Shown here piece after piece: positions 13,800 through 28,659 of a stretch of 64,000 bases of DNA. The position numbers and the translations under genes were made by a program. The stretch lies in contig CANUEZ040000151.1 in assembly GCA_948099385.1 (NCBI GenBank), forward strand, positions 4,472,001-4,536,000, written 5' to 3'. The notes beneath the pieces were generated by a model. The model was not told the DNA's origin. It made no database searches and saw nothing but the letters and a program-made list of their open reading frames with translations. The stretch is from Fasciola hepatica. Taxonomy: Eukaryota; Platyhelminthes; Trematoda; Plagiorchiida; Fasciolidae. Each line of letters opens with the position of its first letter. The stretch's first letter is position 1.

Positions 13800-15790
13800 C
13801 GTACATCGATCAGTCGTTCTGATTCGATAGGAAGTGACAACACGATTGCCACCGTTCGCGGTTCGCAGCCATATCCTTCAGTGTCTCCAACCAACTGGTA
13901 GACGGATCTTTTGGACCCTAACCACGAAGACGTGAAGCACCTACTTCTCCTAAGTCTGCTGTACATTTTCTCATTCCTCGCTGCCACGTCATCTGCTGAC
14001 CTCCACGTGGTATCTTCCACTCCTGATGAGGAAAGGAGAATAGGACACGGTATGGTAGACGTGTGGTTGACATACGTAACACATGCCCCAACCAGCGAAG
14101 TCTACTAAGTTGGATACGCTGTGACAGAACGTTCTCTGAATTAGTACCCAATACTCGGTTTCTGATCTCAGCATTGCCTACTCGGCTACTCCACCCGATC
14201 TTAGCTATACTACGTAAACATCGGTGGTCGAAAACCTCAAGACGACGAATATATTCAGCACACAGACTCCAAGTTTCGCAACCATACAACAAACCTGAAT
14301 GCACTGCGGCATGGTATACACGACCTTTCAACTTCAGTGAAATATCAGGTCGGCACAACATGTGCTTCAGTCCAGCGTACGCCGCTCGAGCCTTGGATAT
14401 ACATGCGTTCACCTCCACTACTGTGCTCCCATCCGTCGTCACGCTGCTTTCGGGGTAACTAAAGCGGTCAACCGTTGTTAGCTCTTCTCCATCGAGCATC
14501 AAGCTAGAAATCGTTGATGTCCAGTCCTTCAACATCACTTTACACTTTGAAGGTGCAAAACGCATGCAGAATGGAGCTACAGCTCTCGCAACTCTATTTA
14601 GTGCACGTTGAGCATAATACGTGCATTCGAACAAGCAGACAAGGACACCCGCGTAAATTAGGTCACATAGCTTCTTTCTATTTCCTAGTTCGATCTCCAC
14701 ATCCTGGAGGTCTCCCAAGGCATTCTCCGTTAATTCCTCCACGATGAAGTTAAACAAGAATTGAGAAACTATACATCCCTTTCGAACACTGCTGGTCGTT
14801 TCAAAGAGACTGGCTAGTTCACCGTAAACCCTTGCGCGGCCAGAAGTATAAGAACAAAACGACCTCAGTAGATCCACGAATTTTTAAGGCGTACTTTTCC
14901 GGCGAAGAGCACTGAATAGCTCCGTCCAGTCAAGTGAATCGAAGAAGCCCTACAAATCGAGGAAAACCTTCATTATCGGTCGACGGTTTGGGAGACGCTT
15001 CTCCAGTAATTGACGGATAGTAAAAATCTGGTCGATGCATCCCCGACTGAGGCGAAATCCGGCCTGTTGTCCGCGGGAATTTCTCTCGCTAGCCGATGTA
15101 AGAAGGCACAGCAAAATCGAGGTGAATACCTTGATGACTATCGGAACTAAGCTGATCTTACGACGGTTACTACAGTCATTGCGTGTTCCTTTCTTGAAGA
15201 TGGGTCTAGTCAATGACTCACCCCATAATAACGGAATACGTTTCTCTTCCCAAACGTCACGGAGCAAGGTGGTTAGTGATTCTGTCAACACACCACCACC
15301 CACTTTGAAAAGAACTGGGAGGAGTTCATAAGGATAGGCCACTTTCCATCGCTTCAATAAGCAAATACTTCCGATGGAAGCCCAAATGATACCCCCCAAG
15401 TAATGGTAGTAGTTGACATCGGAGTGACTACATTAGCGCGCGGCCAGCTAAACTGCTCCTTGAAGTATTCGGCCCAACGACCCAGCCTTTATTCTTTCCT
15501 ATAAATAGGCTCTCCATTTCTATCGCTTATCATTTCACTGATGGGGGTTCGCCGTCCACCGATGTCGCGAATAAGTTTGAATAGTCTTTGACGGTTACCT
15601 GAGGTAGCTGCTCTTTCTGTTTCTTCGGCTACCTCAGCCCACCAATCTTCGCCATCATTCTTGAGGCTTTTCGCAACTTGCCTTCGTAGTTTTCTTCGGA
15701 CCTCATTCATCTCCACGGTGTTCGAGAGCTGCGGATTTTTAAAACCGCTTTGAAGGTTTTGATTCTGTTGTCGGTTTGCCCACAACTCGA
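13800..15790 (-). mobile_element. Degenerate RTE/CR1-like non-LTR retrotransposon
   Basis: Three minus-strand ORFs follow in order: 15,785-15,489 (linker before the RT, rich in RRKLRRQ and DWWAEVAEE), 15,399-14,950 (RT core: PIFKKGTRNDCSNRRKISL, then QQAGFRLSRGCIDQI, then KVFLDL) and 14,877-13,918 (GRARVYGEL, then the C-terminal CETWSL and LRWLGHVLRM blocks). These are typical RT motifs of trematode SR-type elements. The catalytic YADD is changed (LIYAGVLV at the expected place) and the frames are separated by stops and shifts, so the element is dead. The endonuclease part is not present upstream. Confidence 0.8.
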
Positions 15791-18219
15791 GTTATGTTAC
15801 TGTTTTATAATTCATCCCATAGTACACGTAGTAAAGGGAACCTGTGTTCTCTGCTTTGGGAACTGGGGTTCGTTTATCCTCGAGCCACTCAATCCAGGGA
15901 CGAGAATCATGCATAATAAGTGTTCTAAGACTCCACTCTCGAAACACTTCCTGTTAGCGACCTTGACCACAACAGAGATGCAGACGCGTAAGCCAACTTT
16001 AGGTCACTGCACCTCCTCCCGCTTGGGTGACGAATTGTTTTTCTGGTCGCACATACTCGCGCTGTCCGGGAAAGTGGTTTTTCCGTTGTATAAGATTCAT
16101 GCTTCTCAAGCCAATAATCCAATTTGTGAACATATGCCATTTTAAAATTGATTTGAGAACTACCACATATAGATTTAGAAAACTACGAGATTAATTTGAG
16201 AACCGAGCGCAGTGGTTGGTTTGCGCATCGCGAAAGTGCATTTCATCGGTCAACTAGTCACAAGCCTCTCTGGCCGACCATTTTCTTTCGTGACCGCCAG
16301 TCTTACCAGGCTCTCCCCGTGCAAAAATGGTGCTGACCCTAGACATACGACTTGTCACATTCACGGATGGACGTCGACCCGGTGGTCAGTGGGGTCATGT
16401 GACCTGAACCAGAGAACCAAACCGTCCTCAGCTTAGCAAAGGAGGTGACGCCACATCGCGTTAAATCCCTAGAGCCTAGCGAGAACACTTCAATTATCCG
16501 ATAGACGGAGTTGTGATACTGGTCTCCGAATAACATCAGCATTCACTTCATCAACACGATGCGTAGATGAAAATATATAAATTACTTTCTCTTTTGTTAA
16601 TAACTCGGTACTTCGCTGAGTAGGATTGATTCGATTAGATCTTTGATTCCAATCCTGAAAAGTAATTTCTCACGAAAGGTGTTTATTATATGTATTTGTG
16701 TACTTAAAATGTGCAGTATGCTTGAGTTTATGTTATCAATAAAATATGGCGTGCGTTCTTTCCGTGTATCCTGAGAATAAACAGAAAAGAACATATTCAA
16801 CTAAATATAACCCATGAAGTCTCATGTTGACATCTGAGAATCCTAGTGCCACTTCATGTGAAGCTGCTTATTTTTAGCTCCTAATCAATAAATTCTATTA
16901 TATTAAATAGAAGCTTCCCCGTAATCCTTATTCCCGATGAAAACTGCAGAAAGCGAAGTACACGGTAATTTGAAGACGGTGAAACGTTCTGGGGGAAAAT
17001 GCTGATATCTCAGATCATCTGTGGTGGTAGACGGTAATACATTGTTATCCAGCTCGTTACCACACCTGAATTATTTTGACCTATGTGCGTTATCACTCCA
17101 AGTTTCAGGGTCTGGTTGCCGGTTATCCCTTATAGTACCGTGTGTCATTGAGGCTGTACTCAAGAGCAAGCGTGTCTTTAAAAGACCCATAGGATGCCAG
17201 TTCACTTTTAACTGACTATTATCATAAATGTTGATTTTGGTAACATAATATCACCTAGTTGAGCTGAAATCGTTACGAAACATACAATTCTTACGATTTT
17301 CTGGTACATTAGCCCTGAGTTCAGAAAAATGGTGACCAAATGCATGCGACAAGTTTTTCTCACATTTAAAACACTTGGTACCCTTTATTCAATCGGTCAT
17401 TACTAAAAGATGCCAAATGCTGCTGCTTTGGTCATCAGTCTGAAACTGACAATAAAATGTGTTCGAGAATACAATAAACGGATACGAAGCATTAACCACC
17501 GTGTTTCTCCAGAATTAGGACACAGGCTTGTAATACATTTGTCCAAAAAACGCACTAGGGCGTATGTTCAAGGATGTATTTCATTTTTGCGGACGAAAGT
17601 TCAAAAAGACAAAACGAAGTCTCATTTCCTCACGTAAAATGAAGTCATCTAAAATAGAATTCTTCTGTAGTAATTAAAGTTTTAGGAATTTTCGAACTGC
17701 ATTTAATCAGTTGCAATCATTTCGTCTTTTTCTGTGATGCCTCTCTAAATTATGAAACCCGGAACTTAAGAATACATTTCTTGAAGACCGATTTCTTGGA
17801 GAAGCACTGGCTGCAATCTCATGTTTAGCAACAGGACCTTTGTCGAATGAACACTTTTTGTCCAAGAACACCCCTCGTGGTGCACTGGAAAGCGACTTTC
17901 GGCAGCCTTATTCCATGAATGGCTCACTGAATTCACGAATTCTTGACGACTACGTTTGATAAACTTTTCACACTGACATCTCTCCATTCTATGTTCGATA
18001 TACCCATTCACTTCCATCCGCAAATAATCCTACAGTGAATTTCAGTAGTAGGACGTGGGATCTGATTAACAACTGATTCATTGTGAAGCAAAAACGCCTA
18101 ACAGTACTTCCACAGTTTTCAATGCTAAGTGGAGCTTTGGTACTGCATGGTGAATTATTTGTTAGTATTTGAATGGCGTGAATGTGAACGGTGTATTTTT
18201 ACCGGCTGAGTGGCTGGCA
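15791..18219. other. No gene recognised
   Basis: Short ORFs on both strands (131 codons at 15,750-16,145 is the longest) with no recognisable family or splice context. Confidence 0.45.
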
Positions 18220-18520
18220 AATTGAGTTCTCATTATTGCGAAGCTTGGAGAAATGGGTCATTTTGGGATATGAGGTTCCATCTTTGAGCACATTCCGCGG
18301 ATTCGTCTTTGATTAGGTCTCAACTTACGTCTCATTTGACTTTTTTTCACCACACTCCACATGTTTTCAATTGCACCTACCATTTATGAATCTGGTGACA
18401 TCCCCAAACGCTTTGACACCGATTATTCGTTTCCCATGATTACTTCCTCCAGATTGACGTGACAAGGAGCGTTGTGACAGATGCTAGTAATGGTCAAGGT
18501 TTCATTCACTCATCCGAGCT
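18220..18520 (-). mobile_element. DDE transposase remnant, Tc1/mariner-IS630 type
   Basis: Read on the minus strand, about 18,495-18,450 gives ICHNAPCHVNLE, and about 18,400-18,340 gives GMSPDS, a broken codon, then VGAIENMWSVVK. The pairing of an HNAPCH block with SPDS...AIEN.WS.VK about 30 residues later is the second catalytic D and third catalytic D/E neighbourhood of Tc1/mariner-IS630 transposases. A stop codon interrupts the stretch. No terminal inverted repeats were found by eye. The superfamily is fairly likely, the family unknown. Confidence 0.5.
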
Positions 18521-21500
18521 GAATACTTCGAGTGAACTCCACTATTGAATGGGCTGGTCAATTGTACTCTTCTGAGTAGAGCCCAATTTCGGTCTCAGTG
18601 ACCACAAGCGACTTTTATGCGTTCACTCTAGGCCGTTACCAAGCTCGCTGAAACAGATTAACCACATCATGGTGAGAACCAGAATCCTTAGTGGTCTTAT
18701 TTGGCTAATATGTTACCAACAATCGGACACTATTCACATTCGGCCATATCACGATCACATTGCCCAAGAGTAACTGACAGCATCATACAGCTAAGCACAA
18801 ATGTGAAAACCAAAAGTTATTTACGAACCCCCGGTAATAATGAGTAGCAAGAATAGTCGCAAAGCTTGTCATTGACCTTTTTTACGTATGACACATGATG
18901 AACAAAGTAGGAGTTTCTGTGTGAACTTCATGTTCACTATTTTGAAGGGACTATCATGAAGGATTTTTTGGAGAACAGAAAGCAGTTTTAACTCAAAATA
19001 TCTCAGCACTATGGAAGTGACTGGTATCACGTACAAACATGTTCCGTTCGGGATTCGTATTAGTACTGCTTTTATTTGTATGTATGTAGGAACAATATCA
19101 GGTTGTCACCTTTCAACAAGCAAGCATGCAATTAGGACGACTAAGACGTGCACACCAATCAAGTCAATTAGCTGCATGCTCAGACCAAGCAAGATCCATC
19201 GGTACAATTAGTTTGGCGGGAATAAACTACCAATGTGGCCGGATGATTGAAGGCTTAAATTTGCATCGCAGTCCTCATGATCTCGTACACACTGAGCCAG
19301 GTTCCGTGGTGCAGGTTCCCACATATTTGAACAGCTCCAGCCACTCGCCTTGCCATAGCTGACTCACTGTTCCTTGTGTTCACAAACAGAGTGGCACACA
19401 CACATACACACACCATGTAGATACGATTCAATACACTTTTCTATACAGTTTCTCACTGGAGATTCCTATCATGTTTGCCTTGTAAATACGTTCATTTTAT
19501 TGCCAATACACACACTTCACTGAGTGCCACCTGACTTCTGTGTCTTCTTGATTGCGTTGCTTGGTTTGAGCGTACAAGTGCCAGTTACTGGATCTCCTTC
19601 AGTTCTCTCGAATCCAGGAGACCAATGCGAATATATACGATGGAACTACGAATGTGTGAGCGGTAAATACTGTGCCAAAGGATGATAAACCACCGAACGA
19701 GTATCACATAAATTGGGAATTTACTCAGTTCTTCCATACCTAACACCGTGAATTTGACCAACATGATCAATTTATTCAGAAAAAAATGTGTCCATTTTGG
19801 TCGGTATACCGCTGTAGGCGTACTTCGGTAGCTTTGTGCGATCAGTCCGCAGTTAAATGATACATCATTGGAGCAATAATTGGCAAATATCTGTATTGGT
19901 CATTAACATATTAGGCGAACAGTCTAACATTTTGTAGCCGGGCTTCGAAATTTCGCTACTGCTCTTGCATTCAGTAGCATACATAGAGCTTCGGTCCGCC
20001 ATTCATGGGTGCACTTCGGGTGAACACTGTGCAGGACTATCTTTGGGGATGGGTACAACCCCGGAGCTTCGAATTTCTAATATTACTACTGGATAGCAGG
20101 AGCAGTAGCTGGAATTCAACCCAATGGATTTTTGAATTCTCACGGCAAAAATTGCACTGCATCGTCCGCTCCAATGAGCGGTTAATGGCACTGAAATTTG
20201 TAGATTAAATTTTAACGACAGAGTGGTCGGCAAAAGCTACATGCGAAAATCTAGTGGACCGTTAGTCGCATATAAAATGACGTGAACTCGTTCACGGTAA
20301 ATAAACAGGCCTTGTTAGTCAAATTAGCAAAGCCTTGCTTAGAATGCACTAGACGAATAGTAATTTATGCTGTATCTGATGACCGATATGTCATCCGTTA
20401 GCATAGAATTCATCACCAACTCGTTTGCGGTTTATTCTCTTATAATCACTTTGGTCAGCTGAATTCGAGAGACTTGAATGAGCGCGAAATAAGCCCATTA
20501 ACGTTATTTGAACACAGGATCTTGACGAACATACATTTTCGGTGATTTCATTTTCAAGCCATTACTATCACAATTATATGTTAAGAAATAATTCGTAAAT
20601 AGTTAATTAAAAGAGTTCTAGTTACTGCATTTAGTGTTTTGAAATCGAATGGGATAGCCAGCTTGAGGGTGAGTCATCTTTGACCATGTAACACTTGGAT
20701 AAATGACCCGGCTGTGTAACAGGTGATAATTAACTTACGTCACAGTCACACTTATGTACGGTGCAATCGACTGTTGGCGGATGAGTTTAAGATAGTATGA
20801 GAGTGGTCGGTTGGAATAAGAATGATTACCATGGTACTCATCCATATACACAGAACAAACACCAGCTCAGGTCAGTACCACGTGCAGTGGGTGGTACCAG
20901 AAATCCCGTTATGAAGTAGATAACACCTCACAGAACTGGAAAATCGTACACCACAAATCGGTAGAGCGTTCACCGAGGTCAGGGTGTTACATTTCAACTT
21001 ACCAGTTATAAATAGCATATTTGTACAGGCTGCATTTGTTATTGTTGTACCCAGTTCATCACGATGTTTTGATAGCATTCCAGTTATTGCCTTATTTCTA
21101 AAACCTTGCCAAATTTGTTGTACTACGCTCAATGAACCTGCGCCTCAGATCCCCACTGAAGTCTACGTGGAATATTTTTTGTGTCTTGTACTTTATTGTG
21201 CAGCAACTACGGGCCTGCGATTAAAACTACCGTCATGAGTTATTCTTCTTGTTAACCCAGAACGCGAGACGGGCCTCAGCGAGTTACGTCAAAAACACTC
21301 CTCAGTCAATCCAGAGGACGTCAAAATGACGCAGTAGATGGAATTCGGAAAACGAATTTCATTTTAAAATATCTCAATTCAAATAATGTCATCTCACAGT
21401 GAATTATTTGATAAGCTCCTTTGACTTCCAGATATGATCAAACCCAAAAGAAAATACAAGTTCAGGTAGCACGTATAGTGTGGATGCAACTGCACAGATT

Positions 21501-23519
21501 TATTATGCATCTTTTCAAACTTGAGCCGGTCTCAGAAGGTGCATTGATAAGTTCAGTTCCACAGTTGAACCTTACGAAGATTCGATGTGCAATCACCAGC
21601 GGTCGGTCATTTTAAGCTTCTTGAACAAGCACTTTTCACAGATTAGTCAGTGTATCCGAAATCGAGTCTGTGAATATAGGCTTATTGAGCGCACTGAAAA
21701 AGTAAAAAAGGCGCTACTATGCGTCTGGCAAACGTATGTCCAAACAAATTATTTCAACCATCTACACATAGTGATTCTACTTCGTTATGGATGCCGATTC
21801 TTCATTGGCATAAGATCGTGTTGTGAAATTTTCCACTTTGTACTGTGAACGAAGAAAGCTGTTCCGATCGGAAAACGGAATAATCACACATGCAAACACA
21901 CACACACACACTGAGTATACAAACAGTTCCTTTCCAAAATGTTCATTCAAAAAAATCTGCCATCCGGTTTGATGCTTACATTACACGCAAACGCAAAGTC
22001 AACTGCACACTTTTGAATGGGAGAATACTCAACACAAGGAACTGTTTACACGAGAAATTGCTTTGGAACTCAGGGGAGTAAATTACACAAAGCATTTGTC
22101 GTACGATAAAATCTGACTGACATATTTCACGAGATTGTGTTTTGTTGGCTCTGGGTATCTAGTGTGACGCACCAAGAAAATCAAAGAGAAGGCAAGGTCA
22201 ACAAATGGTAAACTCATTTGGCACACACAGAGACAGGAGTAAGTTCCAAGCTTCGGAAAAGTACTTTTGATGGCATGTCGTCAGAACATGCGCAAAAGAT
22301 CAACCTGGAAAAAACAAATATTGTGAGCCATGCTTATCAACAAATTATCCAGTTTCTTCAATTCGTGGATAGTAGCTGACGCAAAGAAATGATCACTCTT
22401 TCAAAGTGACCAGAACAATGGCTCCACGCGTTTTAAGTCAGTGCACCATTTTATCGCGATGTGACTTTATCCGGAGTCATTCTCTGTGGAATGTGGGAAG
22501 CGTTATCCTCACAGAAAACGCATAGGGATTAGTCACCTCATCCGATGAGGATTTGCCAAATTCTGGTTGCGTAACACTAAGAAGGTTGATGAAGTTTCGG
22601 ATTTGAAGTTCTGTATTTTCTTAGCAATGACAATGTTTTCTGAAATTCAGTTCAAATTTATTATTTTTGAAATGCTTTCGTCACTCTTCCACTTCAGATA
22701 CTGCTATACGAACGTGAAGAGTATTTATTTGAACTAACTCATCACTGTGCCCATTGGTGTTGGAGAAATGGAGCAATAAAATGTCGTCTCATTTGGTAAA
22801 TTGAAACGTTTTTCAAAGTTCAAGTTTCAAGATTCAAGTTCAAAATCAATAAAAAGTCAGATATAGAACTAATTATCCAATCATAAAGGTTGAATTCACG
22901 ACAGATGGATTTCATCACTAATCATCATATTGTTCTTCTGATAAAAATGGTTCTTCTTTGATAAAATACAGACAGTAGATGTTCCTTTATTTTGCTCTCG
23001 ATAGTATCGTGAAAGTTTTTCTGAAAATCCCATAACTCGAGCATTCTGCTATTATGGAGGTTACAATTTTGCGAGGTCATTGGGTACGAATCTCTCTAAC
23101 ATTCATTGCTGGGAGTCTGCCCGTTAGTTGCAAAACGGTCTTCGCATTATTTATGTAAAAAAATAGCCAGAACAAGACGCATTAGCTGGAAAATCAACCA
23201 GTTTGACTTGAATATCAGTCTTGTGTATTTAACGTCCAAACAAAGAAGCATATATAATGGTCAAACTGTAAGCCGCCGTATTGTTGTTCGACCAGTGTAC
23301 GTGTTGGTACTTGTTGCTGCAATTACTGAACCTGGGCTCAAGGAGTTTCTCCTTGTTGTGTTTTGCAGATCGAACAAATGCAATCCCCCGGAGAAAGATC
23401 ACAGATAATTTTAGGTTACACATGCATACGAGATGTTTAGCAAATCCTTATAATCCAATGTGAATAAGAGTGAAGTAAAGTGGGCCGCAAGATGGAGATT
23501 CTGTCCAAATTCCCGAGGC
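18521..23519. other. No gene recognised; small CA-rich tracts
   Basis: About 5 kb of AT-rich sequence with only short ORFs. CA-rich microsatellite tracts lie near 19,388-19,415 and 21,895-21,912. No coding or transposon motif was identified. Confidence 0.45.
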
Positions 23520-24500
23520 ATTTAGGTTTCTTCGAAATAGTCATTCTCCAACACATATGGTCGCCTCCTCAATAAATTTTCCTAGGTTACATGGGAAACA
23601 AACGACAATTTCTTCCTTACACATGAGGAATAAATTCCTAATCTTATTCAAAACGTGACTTTGAGCAGGAGATTCGGAAGAACAAATCATTGAATTTTAC
23701 GGTGACTTTGCTACTGGAAAATTTTATAACAAATGGATAGATTTGCCCGAGTCTGTTAGATGCATAGCCCCGCGTGAGTTATGACCTTACGCATCATTCT
23801 GCAGTACGACAGATGTCCTAGTAAACTGTTGGTCAGCGAGACAGGGAATATTCATCCTTTGACCACGGAAAATTGGGCATTGTTTAGGATACCTTTAATA
23901 ATGTCCTAAAAATGAGGTTGATCATGATAATTTGCAGCCCACGTCAACCAACTTGGTGAGTTGTGCGACCACAAAGTAGCGAAAATGACTTGCTTCGAAA
24001 AATTTCTTGGGATAGACCTTTTCGTGAGCCCCCCGATTCGCGTCAAAGCTGTTTCTGTTGAATCGATGGACAAACCGACTCCGGAAATTGAAATAGTGGT
24101 ATTTTCTGATTCTCGATAAATATCTCGTCAGAGCAGCAAAAAAAAATGTGGATATTTACCGGGCCGCCCCCGTACGGCCTTGAAATCCGGGTTACACATA
24201 AGAAGTGAACCAGAACTTTTCCTTCATCGAGGCTACCATTCACCGTGGCTAGTTTGTCGAACTATCAGACAACATAGTAATCTCCTTATATGTTCGTTTC
24301 CGTTAGGCAGAAACACCGCAAATGATTCAGAGAAAAGGGAAAGGTTCCTAGTGGGAGCATCAAGTATTTTTCAATGATAAGATTCTCCTATGGCATATTT
24401 TACTTCCTTCAGTTTTACAATAAACTGTATTTGTCATGGTGATCAAGGTCAGAATTTCATTCGTCAGCGAATAGCAGCAGAATTGGACTTACTGATATCA
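23520..24500 (+). repeat. Old dispersed repeat, copy B
   Basis: Same-orientation relative of 7,960-9,560 with the landmarks listed there. It is shorter because the stretch between the 'aaatggatagatttg' and 'atatttaccgggccg' blocks is reduced. No intact ORF of note. Confidence 0.6.
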
Positions 24501-26714
24501 GTTTCTATAACATTTCAGCCTTTTGTTGTGCTGTACAACGAAAATTTCAGGAAAGAAGTATAGATCTCGAAGAAAAAGTTCAGATGTTGCATTGGAGACG
24601 AAAAATGAATCGCATAATGAACTGACTTGCGTACCGAAACGATGCTTTGTGTAATCAATGGTGAGACTGAGAGTGCGCCAAAAAACGCGAATCATTCTCA
24701 GAACGACAGCTATAGTAACAAGGATGACCACCCACAGCAGGATACTTGTATTTCACCGGTCAAACAAGTCAAGTCATGAAACACATACAATCGTTTATAT
24801 AGGCTTCTTTCCAGACTGTGCGGCACCAAGATTGCTATTGCCACTGCTTGAGCGCTTCGACTGCGTTCTGGCCAGTTGCCCGTGGCCGATAGCTTGCTTC
24901 TCTTGGGCGTCATTTTTCTTCGGTTGGTCCGATTGTCTCAGTTGACGGCTCAATCGGCAGCCCCTCACTTGGGCTATCTTGCCGGTTGCCGGAGATCCCG
25001 CTGCTTCCTCTCTGGTCGTCTGTATGTCTTCTTTTGCCTGCTTCGGGAAGCCTACGACATATTCGCCACCAGTTCTTCTGTCTGTGGCCCTCGTTCGGTT
25101 CGTCCGTTAGCCTTGATATTCACACCGTTCCCTCACCCCAACATTCCCTGTTACACTGTGACTCTCGGATTGTGACATTACCTCAAGTCTGTTTTCAATG
25201 TTTAGGGTGTTTGATGAACACGTCTTTTTCATCAGAAAAGAGCACCTCATAAAAGACAGAAACTGTAGTCAGAATTATTCATGATAGATATGATACATTC
25301 GCTGGGATGAAACTTCTAAACGGGGTTCAAAATATCGTCAAACCTGTGAAAGTAAGTGGAATGAATTTAGTGGTAGTTTTGTAACGCGCCATCACGACGG
25401 GACTGTACTTTGACATGGTGTAATGTCTAGCATGTGTTGTAACACTGAATCAAAGTGTTGAGGAGATTCTCACGCAGAATATTCCTGTCTCAGCTTTTTT
25501 CTTCCCGTTTCCCATCACACTTCTGTTTCCATCTCGTTCGTCTCTTTCCACGTTGAGTTCACTGTTGTCCAGCCTTCATCATCTACGGGTTAATTATGTG
25601 TGCACTTTATCGCTGTGTTGCTTTTTCACTCTGGTCACTCACGAACTTCACATTGTATCTGCTCTGTGTTGACGTCGTCCTTTCTGCGTCGTTCATGCAA
25701 TATTTTGTTTATGCCCTCGCCGGTGATTTGTTGTGCGCTTCGTTTTCAAACGAAATCCGCTGTTGAACCTGCATGCGAGTTATCTTTGGTCATCACGCTG
25801 ATATTACGCCATTTCAGCATGCTAGTCTAGGTTTAGTGTGCGTGCGTGCCGTCTTCTGCATGTCGTTCTCCGAAGTCGCTGCCCCTCCGTACGCTATATG
25901 AATTTCCCAGGTTCCTTCTCTGAATAGTTATCTTCTGTACTGTGAAGAACTGATTTTCACACTCTACCGATGATTCGGTCCCATATTTCTCGGCGTATGT
26001 TCCTTCAAGCCCATATGAACAATTGATATCCTGTCACTTTTGTAATTGGATTGCTCCCGAAAACTAAGGTGTTCTTCACATCTGTAATGATCGTTCCCTG
26101 ATTAACTCGTACATTGACGATTCATCTTATATCACTTTGGATTTCGGGTTTGTGTTCTACGTGTTACCCAATCACTGGACAAGGGTTCAGTCACAAGTGT
26201 ACTTCCAAGTCTACAATGAACCTACACACCACATTCTCGATATGTGTGTGATACGACGAAAACACCGTTTTGTGTTGGAAAATTCGACGAAAAGCATTCA
26301 AAAGAAAGTGGCTTGCAGGAAATAAAGTATTATCCCAGATAAATCCCGTTTTAAACAAATTTATTTTTTTAAGCCACGAGAGTTGTTATATGTCAGCCGG
26401 TCATCCCCCCCCCTCTCCCCTCTCCCCGCCTACCACTTGTTTGACTGTACGTTTCACGCAAGTGCTGCTCCCGACACACTACCTCAAAACTAACCAGCGT
26501 GCGTTCTTTGTAGTTAGCACAAATGAGAATAAACGCGGTTGGCCCTCCACGGTCTTTCCTCGTTGATCTCCTCGACGAAGATGCTCGTAGATGAGGAAGT
26601 GTGCCTCCAATAACTACACTGTTTTGTTTGATTCCCAATATGCCTTCAGATTTATCGGACAACATTGGTTAACACGTAACCGGAATCATGCATCCCGTTT
26701 ATATTTTTACGAAA
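24501..26714. other. No gene recognised
   Basis: Pyrimidine-rich plus strand around 24,800-25,150 and 25,480-25,760, and a C-rich tract at 26,405-26,430. ORFs of up to 99 codons here show no family features. Confidence 0.45.
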
Positions 26715-27439
26715 TTTCCTCGTTAGAACGCCATGTGAGTGAATGTGTTACCCACCATTGACGTACATCCAAGTCGCGTCAGCAATCAGCACTGGTGCGG
26801 TACCAAGCCCAAGGCTTGAGATAACGGAAACTCGAGTGACAAGATAGCTGATCACTGGAGTGGATCGATAGATGAGAGATGAGTTATGTCAGTGTGGTTT
26901 AGCCACAAGGCTTGGTGGCCCACACCAGTCGGACCAATGCATTGTGTACAACATGTGGCCGAATATGAGAGCAGCATATGTTCTGTGTTTTGTGCCGATC
27001 AAATGAGATGACTCTGATGCAGAACTGAGTTCTTACTGGAGTTAGTGAAATTGAATAAAGCACGCCGAATTTGTCCTCATCCAATAAAGGCACGGAGATC
27101 AGACTAATTTTAGTGCCCTGCAGCACTGTTTTACTATCAAATAATGTGCACAATGTGTACCGTGTTAGAAAGTATACAACTCTTTGAGTGAGTGAAATGA
27201 ACTTTGGTAGGTAATGTCAAGTAATTCGATCAAATTGCTACGGGATATTCACCATACCACCATACATTGTCCAGTGTTCATTTCTGGATTAGGTTACCCA
27301 CACGAACTTCTTGTTTATTAATGCTACGTCACCCAGCCAACTCTGCTGAGCGGAAAACCGCGGTAATTACATTGACATATGAACTGTTGTGTATATAGTT
27401 ACGAGGAAATTAGCTTTTGCCTTTTAGTCATCATGTAGC

Positions 27440-27740
27440 AACCATGCTTAACTCCCCAGTGAAAGCTTCGGAAGCCGTCTACAGCTGTTTCATCCCTGTC
27501 AGTAGTGAACGTCAATGCATATTCACCCAGCCCCCACTGGGAGTCGGGCTGTTACCTTTCAAAGCCAGTGACGAAAGAGAGTACATGTTTAACAAACCTT
27601 TGAGAACCAGCTTGGGTAGGTGTTCGACTCACAATTGTCCACTGCGGATTTGAGTCCCAGTGGAGGTTCGGTAGATGTGCATTGTTGGTGGTTCCCAACA
27701 AGGATGAAGTAGCTATGCAGTGCTTCCGTGATTCTCAGGG
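27440..27740 (+). repeat. Pair of SINE-like units, right-arm copy
   Basis: Reverse-complement counterpart of 12,540-12,840, with the same B-box-like blocks on opposite strands. Confidence 0.5.
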
Positions 27741-28659
27741 ATGAGGTGAGTTCTGATACTGCATCGTCAATCATGATATGGTCTGTTCAACAGAACTAGG
27801 AGTTAGTCTTTCTACTTCAGTAAATACCTAGTATAAATTCCCAATTTCCAGGTCGTCAGTCCCCTTGAAAGATATGCTAGTCCGAGTCAAATATATTGGT
27901 ATCCCGCCCACCGCTTTTTGTTTTGCTACAACGTTTTTCACGAATAATGCGAAGCTCGTGTTTTCATTCACGGACAGGCCCCGAACAATGTCTGTCAGAC
28001 ATACTGGTACCCGATGGGCTCACAAAAAGTTTTCCCTTTCTGGTGTACTCGGGTATTGTATCGTTCTGGTTTCCAAGTAAACGAGGTCCATTAGGAAGAT
28101 AACGTGCGGGGTTCCAAATATCGACAATGCGTACAAATAAATGATGAATATGCGATCGGAAATCCAATAATCCACAAATCAATTTCATTTTCCCCACCAG
28201 ATGCTTATTGTCAACATCTCTTGAGTAGCAAAACTCAAACAAACTGTGGCGAGCGATTTTGAAGCTTTCCATCAAATTGTGTACAGTTTATGTACCGCAT
28301 CGTCATGAGTATCTGTTATTGTCCATGGTATACTTCTAAAAAGGTCTTTGTCCGATACGTATATAGCAGTCAGACAAGTGCCTTGATCTTACCTCGTCCA
28401 TACATGTATCAGTTTATCGACTAGGCTTCAAAACTAGAAGTGTGACTGGACGAGCATTTATCTACCTTTAACTGTACGAAAGCATTCTTGAATTTTGTAT
28501 CAAGTGCAAAGTTACTTAATTCTACAGACCACACTTCCTGATCACATGCAATCCCGATGGACTCAACACAATTGAGAAACTGCAGGGCGGAAACGGATTG
28601 GCAAGTTTTATAGAACAGCGGACGGTATTGAATCAATCATAATTGTTTGGTCAGCTATA

